Source: Acidimicrobiia bacterium (GTDB lineage Bacteria; Actinomycetota; Acidimicrobiia; Acidimicrobiales; Bin134). From it: 13,440 nucleotides of DNA. Shown here one piece after another: positions 1 through 5,726 of this stretch (positions are counted from its first letter, which is position 1; each line of letters begins with the position of its first letter). A program made the position numbers and the translations under genes. The stretch covers positions 1 to 13,440 of the forward strand of contig VYDF01000264.1 in the NCBI GenBank assembly GCA_009843565.1, in the 5' to 3' direction. The notes beneath the pieces are model-generated. The model saw only the letters and a program-made list of their open reading frames with translations, was not told the origin of the DNA and did not search any database.

Positions 1-1013
1 CCGGCGGGGTCGGGAACCACCGAGAACACGTGGAGGTGCTCCACTTGGGGGGCGGCGAACGGCGCGTCTACGCCCAGCACCGGTCCGCACGGGCAGCCGG
101 CGGCGTTGAGCCGCTCTACCCACTCGGCGGTGGTGGCGGTGGCCATGCGCTGTTCGATGATGTCGTCCAACTCTTGTCGGCATGCCGTGCGGGAGTCGCG
201 ATCGGCGAACCGAGGGTCGGCAACTAGCTCGGGGGCGCCCAGCGCCTCGGCGAATGCCTCCCAGCGGCCCATCGGGGCCACGTTCACGTGCCCGTCGGCG
301 GTGGCGAACAGGCCCATGGGCACCACGGTGGGATGGTTGTTGCCCTCCTGGGGCGGAACTTCCCCGTCGGTGAGCCAACGCACCGCCTGGAAGTCCATGA
401 AGTTGATGGCCGCCTCCAACAGCGATGTGTGCACCCACTGGCCCCGTCCGGTGCGCTCCCGGGCCAACAGCGCGGCCAGCACCCCCTGGGTGAGGAACGT
501 GCCCGCCGCGGTGTCGGAGACGGCGATCCCAACCCGCCACGGCCCGCTTCCGGGAGGGCCGGTCACGCTCATCAGCCCGCTCAATCCCTGGGCGATCTGG
601 TCTACTCCTGGGCGGCTGGCATACGGCCCGTCTTGTCCGAAGCCCGAGATGCTGGCGTACACCAGCCGGGGATTGCGGGCCGACAGCACGTCATAGCCGA
701 TGCCCAGCCGATTCTTCACCGCCGGGCGATAGTTCTCCACCACCACATCGGCCCGGTCGGCCAGCCGGAGAAAGGCCTGATGGGCCTGATCGTCGGTCAG
801 ATCCAACACCATCGACCGCTTGTTGCGCTGGAGGTTGCTGCTGTCGGAACCGCCCAGATAGCGGCGAACGGGGTCGACCACGCACACCACATCGGCCCCC
901 ATGTCGGCCAACTGGCGGGTGCAGGTGGGCCCGGCCCGAGCCCTGGTCAGATCGATCACCCGCAGGCCGGCCAGCGGGCCGTTGCCCGGTTCATGGCGGT
1001 CGTACAGAGGCAT
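1..1013 (-). CDS. Class III CoA-transferase (CaiB/BaiF type), C-terminus cut by window edge
   Basis: I translated this frame from the ATG at 1013; it stays open to the window edge, giving 337 residues of a family that is usually about 400. The N-terminus (GPLAGLRVIDLT), the NLQRNKRSMVLDL stretch near residues 60-72, VVENYRP near 91-97, SGFGQDGPY near 123-131 and GVDQIAQG near 136-143 are the usual family III landmarks. Asp167 in VSDTAAG aligns with the catalytic Asp that carries the acyl-enzyme in formyl-CoA transferase. The family moves CoA between carboxylic acids in the cytoplasm; the acids cannot be read from sequence. No Shine-Dalgarno is visible before the ATG, and a TAAGTT hexamer lies 8 nt upstream, so the message may be nearly leaderless. 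It is divergent from the crotonase gene by 17 bp, suggesting a shared acyl-CoA pathway. The last 60 or so residues lie outside the window. Confidence 0.93.
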   Translation of the reverse strand, partial: MPLYDRHEPGNGPLAGLRVIDLTRARAGPTCTRQLADMGADVVCVVDPVRRYLGGSDSSNLQRNKRSMVLDLTDDQAHQAFLRLADRADVVVENYRPAVKNRLGIGYDVLSARNPRLVYASISGFGQDGPYASRPGVDQIAQGLSGLMSVTGPPGSGPWRVGIAVSDTAAGTFLTQGVLAALLARERTGRGQWVHTSLLEAAINFMDFQAVRWLTDGEVPPQEGNNHPTVVPMGLFATADGHVNVAPMGRWEAFAEALGAPELVADPRFADRDSRTACRQELDDIIEQRMATATTAEWVERLNAAGCPCGPVLGVDAPFAAPQVEHLHVFSVVPDPA

Positions 1014-1018
1014 CGTGC

Positions 1019-1024
1019 TACAAC
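1019..1024 (+). promoter_or_regulatory. -10 hexamer TACAAC, leaderless start of the crotonase gene
   Basis: TACAAC is followed by exactly six bases and then the ATG at 1031, which places the expected transcription start on the A of ATG. No -35 match is visible at 17 bp. It overlaps the opposite-strand hexamer of the CoA-transferase. Confidence 0.5.
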
Positions 1025-1027
1025 TTA
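1022..1027 (-). promoter_or_regulatory. Candidate -10 hexamer TAAGTT for the CoA-transferase
   Basis: On the minus strand TAAGTT lies 8 nt before the ATG at 1013. It shares three bases with the plus-strand TACAAC, so both divergent promoters would sit in the same 17-bp gap. The match to TATAAT is modest and no -35 element was found. Confidence 0.35.
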
Positions 1028-1030
1028 CCG

Positions 1031-1828
1031 ATGGCCCAGAGCGTGGACACCGGCACACACAAGCTGATCGCCGAGGCCGATGGCTCGATCGGCCGAATCG
1101 TGTTCAACAACCCCGAGCGGCACAACGCGATCACCACCGACATGTTCGCGGCGCTGGCCGCCGTTGTCGACGCCTACGAGCAAGATCCGGCAATCCGAGT
1201 GGTGGTGATATCCGGCGCCGGCGACCGGGCGTTCGCCTCCGGTGCCGACATCGCCAACCTGGACTCCGCCCGGGGCCCCAGCCGCACCCCCTCATCGGCT
1301 GATCCGCGCTCCAGCCGAGGCCCAGCGGCACTGGGCCGCCTCACCAAGCCACTGGTGGCCGCGGTGAACGGCTACTGCCTGGGGGGCGGGTTGCTGGTGG
1401 CGCTGCACGCCGATCTGCTGGTGGCCACCGACCAGGCCCAGTTCGGCATCCCCGCCGCCCGCCTGGGGGTGGGCTACCCCATCGAGGGGGTGGAGCAGCT
1501 CGTGGGCCGGGTGGGCGACGCCAACGCCGCGCTCATCTTGATGACCGGGAATCGGTTCGGTGCCGAAGACGCCCGGCGGATGGGCTTGGCCCACGCGGTG
1601 GTGCCCGCTGACCAGCTCGACGACGAGATCGACCGGCTGTGCGCCCGCCTGGTGGCCAACGCCCCGCTCACCCTGCGGGCGGTGAAGCTGTCGATCGCCG
1701 CCGCAGCCGGGAGGGGCGACCGCCAGAGCGCCCTCGACGCCATCGCCGACTGCTGGGCCAGCGAGGACTTCGCCGAGGGCCGGGCCGCCTTCGCCGAGCA
1801 CCGCGACCCCCGCTTCCAGGGCCGCTAG
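1031..1828 (+). CDS. Enoyl-CoA hydratase/isomerase family (crotonase-fold) protein
   Basis: The full 265 residues match the crotonase fold: IVFNNPERHNAI near residues 23-34, the oxyanion-hole segment FASGADI at 68-74, AVNGYCLGGG at 111-120 and FGIPAARLGVGY at 138-149. The two glutamates of the rat mitochondrial hydratase are absent. The GGGxE position is Leu122 and the FGxPE position is Ala142, so water addition by the classical mechanism is not supported. Other acyl-CoA chemistry, such as isomerisation, decarboxylation or hydrolysis, is possible. As I recall, an IPAARLGLGY-type subgroup exists among bacterial crotonases, so the loss is probably ancestral and not decay. The start was chosen at ATG 1031 because of the hexamer placed six bases upstream; GTG 1043 is an alternative. 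It probably works with the divergent CoA-transferase. Confidence 0.9.
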   Translation: MAQSVDTGTHKLIAEADGSIGRIVFNNPERHNAITTDMFAALAAVVDAYEQDPAIRVVVISGAGDRAFASGADIANLDSARGPSRTPSSADPRSSRGPAALGRLTKPLVAAVNGYCLGGGLLVALHADLLVATDQAQFGIPAARLGVGYPIEGVEQLVGRVGDANAALILMTGNRFGAEDARRMGLAHAVVPADQLDDEIDRLCARLVANAPLTLRAVKLSIAAAAGRGDRQSALDAIADCWASEDFAEGRAAFAEHRDPRFQGR

Positions 1829-1831
1829 CCG

Positions 1832-1837
1832 TACAAT
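1832..1837 (+). promoter_or_regulatory. -10 hexamer TACAAT upstream of the membrane-protein gene
   Basis: TACAAT matches the -10 consensus at five of six positions. It ends 14 nt before the ATG at 1852, predicting a leader of about 8 nt. No convincing -35 is present. It lies just after the crotonase stop codon, so the downstream genes need not depend on the crotonase promoter. Confidence 0.45.
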
Positions 1838-1851
1838 CAAGACACTCTGCT

Positions 1852-2463
1852 ATGTCCACGGTTGCCGCCTTCTTCGTCTTTGTGCTGATCATGCTGGCGC
1901 TGGCCACTTTGGCCATCATCTTGGACTGGATGGGCAAGCCCATCCGCCGCTCGTTCCGCCCCCGCACCACCGGCACGCCGGCGTGGCTGGCGGTGGACGC
2001 CCCGATGCCGGCGGCGAGCCCCGTGGAGGGCCCGAGCCCAGACTTCGCCGCCCAACCGGCGGAAATCCCCAATGAGCTCCTGGCCCTGGAGCCGGGGGAA
2101 CTCCATCATGGGACCATTGCCTCCGAGCCTGCGGCCCAGCCCCAGCCCGCCGCGCCGCCGACGCCGTGGCAGGCGGGCGACTCCATCTTCAAGCTCACCC
2201 CTAGGGGCACTCCGCCCTCGATCACCGCGGTGCGCCGCCGCTACTGGAAGAACCTGTCGGAGCATCGGGCCTCGGTGGTGTTCGGCGAGGCCAACCACAC
2301 GCTCATGGCCATTGGCCAGGCCCCCCAGCGCTTCAACCCCCGCACCAGCGCCATCGAGGAGCTGCAACTGCCCGAGCCCATGCTGCGCAACTGCTGGACA
2401 ACCGGGCGAAAGCCCAGCCCAACCTGGGACGACCAGGGCCTCGACCCCTACGCCGGGCCATGA
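1852..2463 (+). CDS. Single-pass membrane protein of unknown function
   Basis: This 203-residue protein is not one I recognise. Residues 4-25 (start VAAFFVFVLIMLALATLAII) form one strong N-terminal membrane helix. A basic stretch follows (KPIRRSFRPR, near 30-39), which favours a cytoplasmic C-terminal part. Residues 45-115 are rich in Pro and Ala and look disordered; the last 85 residues hold a denser basic segment (VRRRYWKNLSEHRASVVFGE) that may be a small folded domain. The frame is open much further upstream, but ATG 1852 is preferred because it starts just before the hydrophobic helix, clears the crotonase stop and follows a TACAAT hexamer. Its stop overlaps the next start as ATGA, so the two products are probably made together. 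No enzymatic motif was seen. Confidence 0.75.
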   Translation: MSTVAAFFVFVLIMLALATLAIILDWMGKPIRRSFRPRTTGTPAWLAVDAPMPAASPVEGPSPDFAAQPAEIPNELLALEPGELHHGTIASEPAAQPQPAAPPTPWQAGDSIFKLTPRGTPPSITAVRRRYWKNLSEHRASVVFGEANHTLMAIGQAPQRFNPRTSAIEELQLPEPMLRNCWTTGRKPSPTWDDQGLDPYAGP

Positions 2464-2930
2464 CGGCCGAATCCACACAGCCGTCCACGCTCAGCGACTG
2501 GTTCGCCGACGGGGCCGAAAGCGTTATGTACGACGGCCGCGAGGTGAGGCCGCTGCTGCGGCTGGCGGTTTCGGAGGGCACCAGGGTGCGGGTGAGGCGC
2601 ATCGCGGCCCGTTCCGACCGCCGCCAAGCCCTGAAGCTGGCCGCAGTGGACGGCCAGCTGGTAGTAGACGAGGCTGTCTCTGAGGTCATCTCGCTGTGGT
2701 CCGACACCAGCCCAGCCGCAGTGGAGCTGACCGTGCTCGGGGCCCGCACCCGGCGTTTGGAGGTGTGGAACGCCTGGGATCTGGGCGGGCTCGAGTCGGC
2801 CTGGCTGGGCAACGCCGGCATGATCGTGGAGCCCGAGGAGCAGTACTTGGCCCTGCATTGCAGCGACGGCCTCGGCCTCCCCAGCTTCGCCGACCTCCAA
2901 GTACACCTCTCAGTGGCCTCGCCGAGCTGA
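2460..2930 (+). CDS. Unrecognised soluble protein, translationally coupled
   Basis: The 156-residue product has no signal peptide, membrane helix or catalytic motif that I recognise. Alternating hydrophobic and polar residues through 25-110 suggest a mainly beta fold. A well-formed C-terminal block (WNAWDLGGLESAWLGNAGM, then LALHCSDGLGLPSFADLQVHL) looks like a conserved domain core. Its ATG overlaps the preceding stop in ATGA, so it is very likely co-translated with the membrane protein. The amidohydrolase starts 18 nt after its stop. The third-position GC bias typical of the neighbouring real genes is present, which supports coding. Function unknown; it may be an accessory partner of the membrane protein, but that is only inferred from the overlap. 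Confidence 0.75.
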   Translation: MTAESTQPSTLSDWFADGAESVMYDGREVRPLLRLAVSEGTRVRVRRIAARSDRRQALKLAAVDGQLVVDEAVSEVISLWSDTSPAAVELTVLGARTRRLEVWNAWDLGGLESAWLGNAGMIVEPEEQYLALHCSDGLGLPSFADLQVHLSVASPS

Positions 2931-2948
2931 TTCGCGGCAAGCTTAAGC

Positions 2949-4205
2949 ATGGCCATTTCGCTCGACGATCTCACCGCCGACACCTCCTTCACCCAGCACG
3001 TGAAGGGCCAGGTGACTTTCTTGCCCGAGCCCGAGCGGGCCGACCGGTGGACGCCGATGATCTCGGTGGACGACCACATCGTGGAACCCCCCGGCGCCTT
3101 CGCCGACCGGTTCCCGGCCAAGTACGCCGAAGATGCCCCCCGGGTGGTGGCACTCGACGACGGGTCGGAGACCTGGATGTATGCCGGCCACTCGCTGCCC
3201 AACGTGGGGTTCAACGCGGTGGTGGGCCGCCCGGTCAGCGAGTACAGCTTCGAGCCCACCCGCTTCGAGGACATGCGCCGGGGCTCATGGGACATCGACG
3301 CCCGCATCGCCGACATGGACCTCAACGGGGTGTACGCCTCGCTGTGCTTCCCGTCGTTCCTGCCCGGCTTCTGCGGCCAGCGGTTCCAGCAGCTAACTGA
3401 CGACCCCGAACTGGCCCTGGCCGCGGTGCGGGCCTGGAACGACTGGAATATCGAGGAGTGGTCAGGGGCTTATCCCGATCGCATGATCCCGTGCCAGATC
3501 ACCTACTTCCTCGACCCTGAGGAGGGCGCGGCCGAGGTGTACCGCAACGCCGAGCGGGGCTACCGGGCCATCAGCTTCTCCGAGGCTCCCCACTCCTTGG
3601 GGTTCCCCTCCCTGCACTCGGGCCACTGGGACCCGATCATGGCCGCCTGCGAGGAAACCGAGACGGTGGTGTGCCTGCACGTCGGCTCCTCGGGCACCTC
3701 GCCGGCCACCGCGCCCGACGCCCCCTCCGACACCGTGGGGGTGCTGTTCTTCGGGTACGCCATGTTCGCCGCGGTGGATTGGCTGTACTCCAAGATTCCG
3801 GTGCGCTTTCCCAACATCAAGATCGCCCTCAGCGAGGGGGGCCTCGGCTGGGTGGCTGGACTGTTGGACCGCCTGGAGCACGTCCGCAAATACGACTCCA
3901 TGTACGGCACCTGGAACGATGTGGAGCTCTCCCCTGCCGACACGCTGCGCCGCAACTTCTGGTTCTGCGCAATCGACGACCCCTCGGCCTTCGACCAGCG
4001 CCACTACATGGGCCTGGAGAACCTGATGTTGGAATCCGACTACCCCCACGCCGACTCCACCTGGCCCAACACCCAGGAACTGCTCCGCAAACAGCTCGCC
4101 GGCATCCCCGACGACGAAGTGGCCCGCATCTGCTGGGCCAACGCCAGCGACCTCTTCCGCCACCCCGTCCCCGACTCCGTGATCAACGACCCCAACAGCT
4201 TCTAG
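2949..4205 (+). CDS. Amidohydrolase-2 family metal-dependent hydrolase/decarboxylase
   Basis: The 418 residues follow the amidohydrolase-related TIM-barrel family that includes ACMSD-type decarboxylases (COG2159-like). Visible landmarks are SVDDHIVEPP at residues 39-48, where the first metal motif reads DDHxxE in place of HxH; WDIDARIADMDLNGV near 114-127; CLHVG with His244; ALSEGGLGW with Glu296; and LESDYPH with Asp364 and His367 near the end of the barrel. Together these are the expected metal and acid/base residues. Family members hydrolyse, hydrate or decarboxylate many organic acids, so the substrate cannot be named. The ATG at 2949 has no clear Shine-Dalgarno and lies 18 nt after the preceding stop, so it is probably read as part of the same message. 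No signal peptide is present; it should be cytoplasmic. The first 30 residues precede the barrel. Confidence 0.9.
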   Translation: MAISLDDLTADTSFTQHVKGQVTFLPEPERADRWTPMISVDDHIVEPPGAFADRFPAKYAEDAPRVVALDDGSETWMYAGHSLPNVGFNAVVGRPVSEYSFEPTRFEDMRRGSWDIDARIADMDLNGVYASLCFPSFLPGFCGQRFQQLTDDPELALAAVRAWNDWNIEEWSGAYPDRMIPCQITYFLDPEEGAAEVYRNAERGYRAISFSEAPHSLGFPSLHSGHWDPIMAACEETETVVCLHVGSSGTSPATAPDAPSDTVGVLFFGYAMFAAVDWLYSKIPVRFPNIKIALSEGGLGWVAGLLDRLEHVRKYDSMYGTWNDVELSPADTLRRNFWFCAIDDPSAFDQRHYMGLENLMLESDYPHADSTWPNTQELLRKQLAGIPDDEVARICWANASDLFRHPVPDSVINDPNSF

Positions 4206-4294
4206 GGCCGAATATCCCATTTACGAAATAGACCTTGTGGCTACGGCCATTCGGCGTTAAGCAAGGCTGCACACTTCCAATGCTGCTCGGGGAC

Positions 4295-4299
4295 GGGAG
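4295..4299 (+). promoter_or_regulatory. Ribosome binding site deciding the GTG start of the lipoprotein
   Basis: A purine-rich GGGAG lies 8 nt before the GTG at 4308. The GTG opens directly into a lipoprotein signal peptide, so this site fixes the start. It is one of the few clear Shine-Dalgarno sites in the window. Confidence 0.55.
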
Positions 4300-4307
4300 A
4301 CAAGATT

Positions 4308-5414
4308 GTGCAGATTCACCGTGCGAGGAGTCCTAGGGCGATCGCCCTGCTATGTGCCGCTGCGCTCACCGTGCTAGCCGCCTGCGGAGGGGGCTCATCT
4401 CCGGCTTCTCAAGAAAGCCCATCGCCAGCCTCAACAGATCTCAAATTCATCATCGACCACGACACCACTTGGCAGGAAGTGTTCAACACCTTCTCAGCCT
4501 CAGAGCAGGAGTGCATCCGCGCCGATCTCGATGACAGCCAGTTCCAGTCAGCGATGGAACTGTCAGTCTTGGGAGAAACAATCACGGATGAGTGGGATGC
4601 TTCGATGCTTGGATGTCTTGACGTCGAAACTGCTCGCAGCCTGATTCTCTCAACGACGATTGCAACATTCGAAGTAGAAGCATCCCAAAATGAACTAGAC
4701 GAGATGTTTGATTGGGAGTTTGACGACGAAGAGATGTCGTGCCTCCGAGAATGGGTAAGCGACATCGACCCCGCAGCCCTCGCCGCCGATGAAGACGACG
4801 CCGCGGCCTACCCGGCCGGCTTCGGCATATTTGAATGCGTACCCGACCTGCTCATCGCTTTTGCGGCTCAGGGGCTGGGAGTGGCGCCCGAAGAGCTGAG
4901 CGACGAGGAGAAGTCGTGCCTGCAAGACTGGGCCCGCGGCATCGACCCCACCGCCTTTGACGCCGATGAGGGCGACCCCGCAGTCATTGAGGCAGGACTT
5001 GGCATGTTTGAATGCGTACCCGACCTGCTCGTCTCCGGAGTTGCCCAGGAGCTTGAAAACCAGGGCGACGAAACCGCAAATACGGGTCCCGACGATCATG
5101 CCGACATAAGAGAAGAGGCCACCATTGCCGCTGTCGATGCACCCATTGAGGGCGCGATCGAAGACATTTGGGACATAGATTTCTTCGCGTTCCAGGCAGA
5201 GGCGGGTGCGACTTATCAGATTGACGTAGAACCTGTAACGATGTCTGATCCACTCCTGACGTTGCATGACGACTTCGAGGAACTGGCCTACAGCGACGAC
5301 TACAACGATCTGGCCCCCCGCATCTACTGGGAGGCGCCGAGCACAGGTACCTACTTTGTAGCCGTCGAAGGATACGACCCAGGCACCTACACGCTCACGA
5401 TTGCTGCCCAATAG
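4308..5414 (+). CDS. Secreted acidic lipoprotein with cysteine-paired repeats and C-terminal PPC-like domain
   Basis: The GTG start gives 368 residues. Residues 1-26 are a lipoprotein signal: basic start, hydrophobic core, and lipobox LAAC with Cys26 as the expected lipid anchor. A Ser/Pro-rich linker follows. Two units of exactly 59 residues begin near DDEEMSCL and SDEEKSCL; each has two cysteines 32 residues apart, an IDP turn and an identical FECVPDLL. A more diverged first unit (SEQEC ... MLGC, cysteines 34 apart) precedes them. The last 100 residues (DIDFFAFQAEAGATYQID, LLTLHDD, YFVAVEGYDPGTYTLTI) match the PPC beta-sandwich often found at the C-terminus of secreted proteins. The chain is very acidic. 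It is predicted to sit on the outer face of the membrane, possibly binding cations or polymers; no catalytic domain is visible. Its first half is less GC-rich than neighbouring genes. Confidence 0.88.
   Translation: MQIHRARSPRAIALLCAAALTVLAACGGGSSPASQESPSPASTDLKFIIDHDTTWQEVFNTFSASEQECIRADLDDSQFQSAMELSVLGETITDEWDASMLGCLDVETARSLILSTTIATFEVEASQNELDEMFDWEFDDEEMSCLREWVSDIDPAALAADEDDAAAYPAGFGIFECVPDLLIAFAAQGLGVAPEELSDEEKSCLQDWARGIDPTAFDADEGDPAVIEAGLGMFECVPDLLVSGVAQELENQGDETANTGPDDHADIREEATIAAVDAPIEGAIEDIWDIDFFAFQAEAGATYQIDVEPVTMSDPLLTLHDDFEELAYSDDYNDLAPRIYWEAPSTGTYFVAVEGYDPGTYTLTIAAQ
4830..5030 (+). repeat. Direct repeat: 24 identical bases at 4830-4853 and 5007-5030
   Basis: The two copies lie 177 bp apart, exactly 59 codons, and encode the shared FECVPDLL of the two lipoprotein units. 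The flanking bases differ, while the surrounding amino acids are mostly conserved. This suggests an in-frame tandem duplication with strong conservation or local conversion of this block. Confidence 0.8.
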
Positions 5415-5429
5415 GGAGGACTCTCTCCG

Positions 5430-5470
5430 AACAACCCCGCAACTGACCCCCAGGTAGCTGCGGGAATGTT
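5430..5470 (+). terminator. Hairpin downstream of the lipoprotein gene
   Basis: CCCGCA (5436-5441) pairs with TGCGGG (5459-5464). The inner pairs CT/AG and ACC/GGT close a CCCA loop, and the outer AACA/TGTT extend the stem past a 2x2 internal loop. The plus-strand tail is TG-rich (GTTGTC) with no clean U-run, so termination is plausible but not certain. It begins 15 nt after the lipoprotein stop. It could also stop minus-strand transcription arriving from the tRNA-like element. Confidence 0.5.
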
Positions 5471-5505
5471 GTTGTCGTGTGCGAAGGGTCTCGGTATGAT
5501 GCCGT

Positions 5506-5581
5506 TGGTGGATCTGGGGGGAGTCGAACCCCCGCGGTCAGTTGTCAAATCTGGCACCGCCCCGACCAACCGGGCAGCCCC
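5506..5581 (-). ncRNA. tRNA-like element with T-arm and encoded CCA; not a canonical tRNA
   Basis: On the minus strand a perfect T-arm (GGGGG, loop TTCGACT, CCCCC; 5533-5517) is followed by a 7-nt acceptor strand CAGATCC, A and CCA (5508-5506). Exactly 76 nt from that end, GGGGCTG (5581-5575) can pair with the acceptor strand at six of seven positions, counting one G-U. Between them, CCCG/CGGG closes a D-loop-like GTTGGT. The central arm is GCGGT/ACCGC plus CAG/CTG across a GC bulge, with a 9-nt loop ATTTGACAA. There is no normal five-pair anticodon stem, no 7-nt anticodon loop and no separate variable loop. It could be a structured RNA with a tRNA-like 3' end, a decayed tRNA, or a tRNA 3' fragment left by integration. 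I do not assign an amino acid. Confidence 0.45.
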
Positions 5582-5587
5582 GATGGG

Positions 5588-5605
5588 AAAGAGCGAAGCT
5601 CTCTC
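5588..5605. other. Small hairpin with GCGAAGC core
   Basis: AGAGC and GCTCT flank a GAA loop, forming the compact GCGAAGC hairpin on the plus strand and a UUC-loop hairpin on the minus strand, where it is followed by CTCTTTCCC. It lies between the tRNA-like element and the 16-bp hairpin and may be part of the same minus-strand RNA. Confidence 0.4.
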
Positions 5606-5607
5606 CT

Positions 5608-5648
5608 AGGGCCGCACCGGGCCTGTGCACGAGGCCCGGTGCGGCCCT
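5608..5648. repeat. Perfect 16-bp inverted repeat (very stable hairpin)
   Basis: AGGGCCGCACCGGGCC (5608-5623) is exactly complementary to 5633-5648, with a 9-nt spacer TGTGCACGA whose end bases can also pair. There is no T-run on either side, so it is a poor intrinsic terminator by itself. On the minus strand its first base lies about where the 5653-5681 promoter should start transcription, so it would form the 5' end of that RNA. Confidence 0.75.
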
Positions 5649-5652
5649 TGGT

Positions 5653-5681
5653 ATTGTACGGATAGACACTGTAATTCCCAA
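5653..5681 (-). promoter_or_regulatory. Minus-strand promoter TTGGGA - 17 bp - TACAAT
   Basis: The -35 TTGGGA (5681-5676) and -10 TACAAT (5658-5653) are separated by exactly 17 bp, and the expected start is a G near 5646. No protein gene lies downstream on this strand for more than 1 kb. The only obvious product is the hairpin plus tRNA-like element, which argues for an RNA gene. Its -35 end touches the palindrome that precedes the acyl-CoA synthetase. Confidence 0.5.
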
Positions 5682-5697
5682 TAAGAATTCTTATAAT
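5681..5697 (+). promoter_or_regulatory. 14-bp palindrome overlapping a TATAAT -10 box
   Basis: ATAAGAATTCTTAT (5681-5694) is a perfect palindrome, and TATAAT (5692-5697) overlaps its right end. A second hexamer, TATACT, lies at 5704-5709. The acyl-CoA synthetase starts about 30-40 nt downstream. The arrangement is what a repressor operator on this promoter would look like. No good -35 is at 17 bp; TAGACA (5663-5668) is 23 bp away. Confidence 0.45.
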
Positions 5698-5715
5698 CTG
5701 AAATATACTGAGAGG

Positions 5716-5721
5716 AAGGAG
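5716..5721 (+). promoter_or_regulatory. Strong ribosome binding site AAGGAG
   Basis: AAGGAG is the best Shine-Dalgarno in the window. It is 5 nt before an in-frame CTG at 5727 but 14 nt before the TTG at 5736, and an in-frame TGA at 5709 limits any earlier start. The spacing favours CTG as the true start of the acyl-CoA synthetase. Confidence 0.6.
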
Positions 5722-5726
5722 CTCCG

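Noticed and set aside
2333..3325. 330-residue minus-strand frame opposite the unknown gene and the amidohydrolase
   Set aside because: Ser/Arg-rich antisense composition typical of high-GC shadows; the plus-strand genes explain the region.
4208..4256. Inverted repeat GCCGAAT / ATTCGGC after the amidohydrolase
   Set aside because: Seven pairs across a 35-base loop with no U-run is too weak to call a terminator.
5506..5581. Canonical tRNA gene
   Set aside because: Length, T-arm and CCA fit, but there is no five-pair anticodon stem with a 7-nt loop, the D-arm is shifted, and the acceptor has a mismatch; no amino acid can be assigned.
5608..5648. Intrinsic terminator
   Set aside because: The stem is perfect, but neither strand has a U-run after it, so I list it as a hairpin only.
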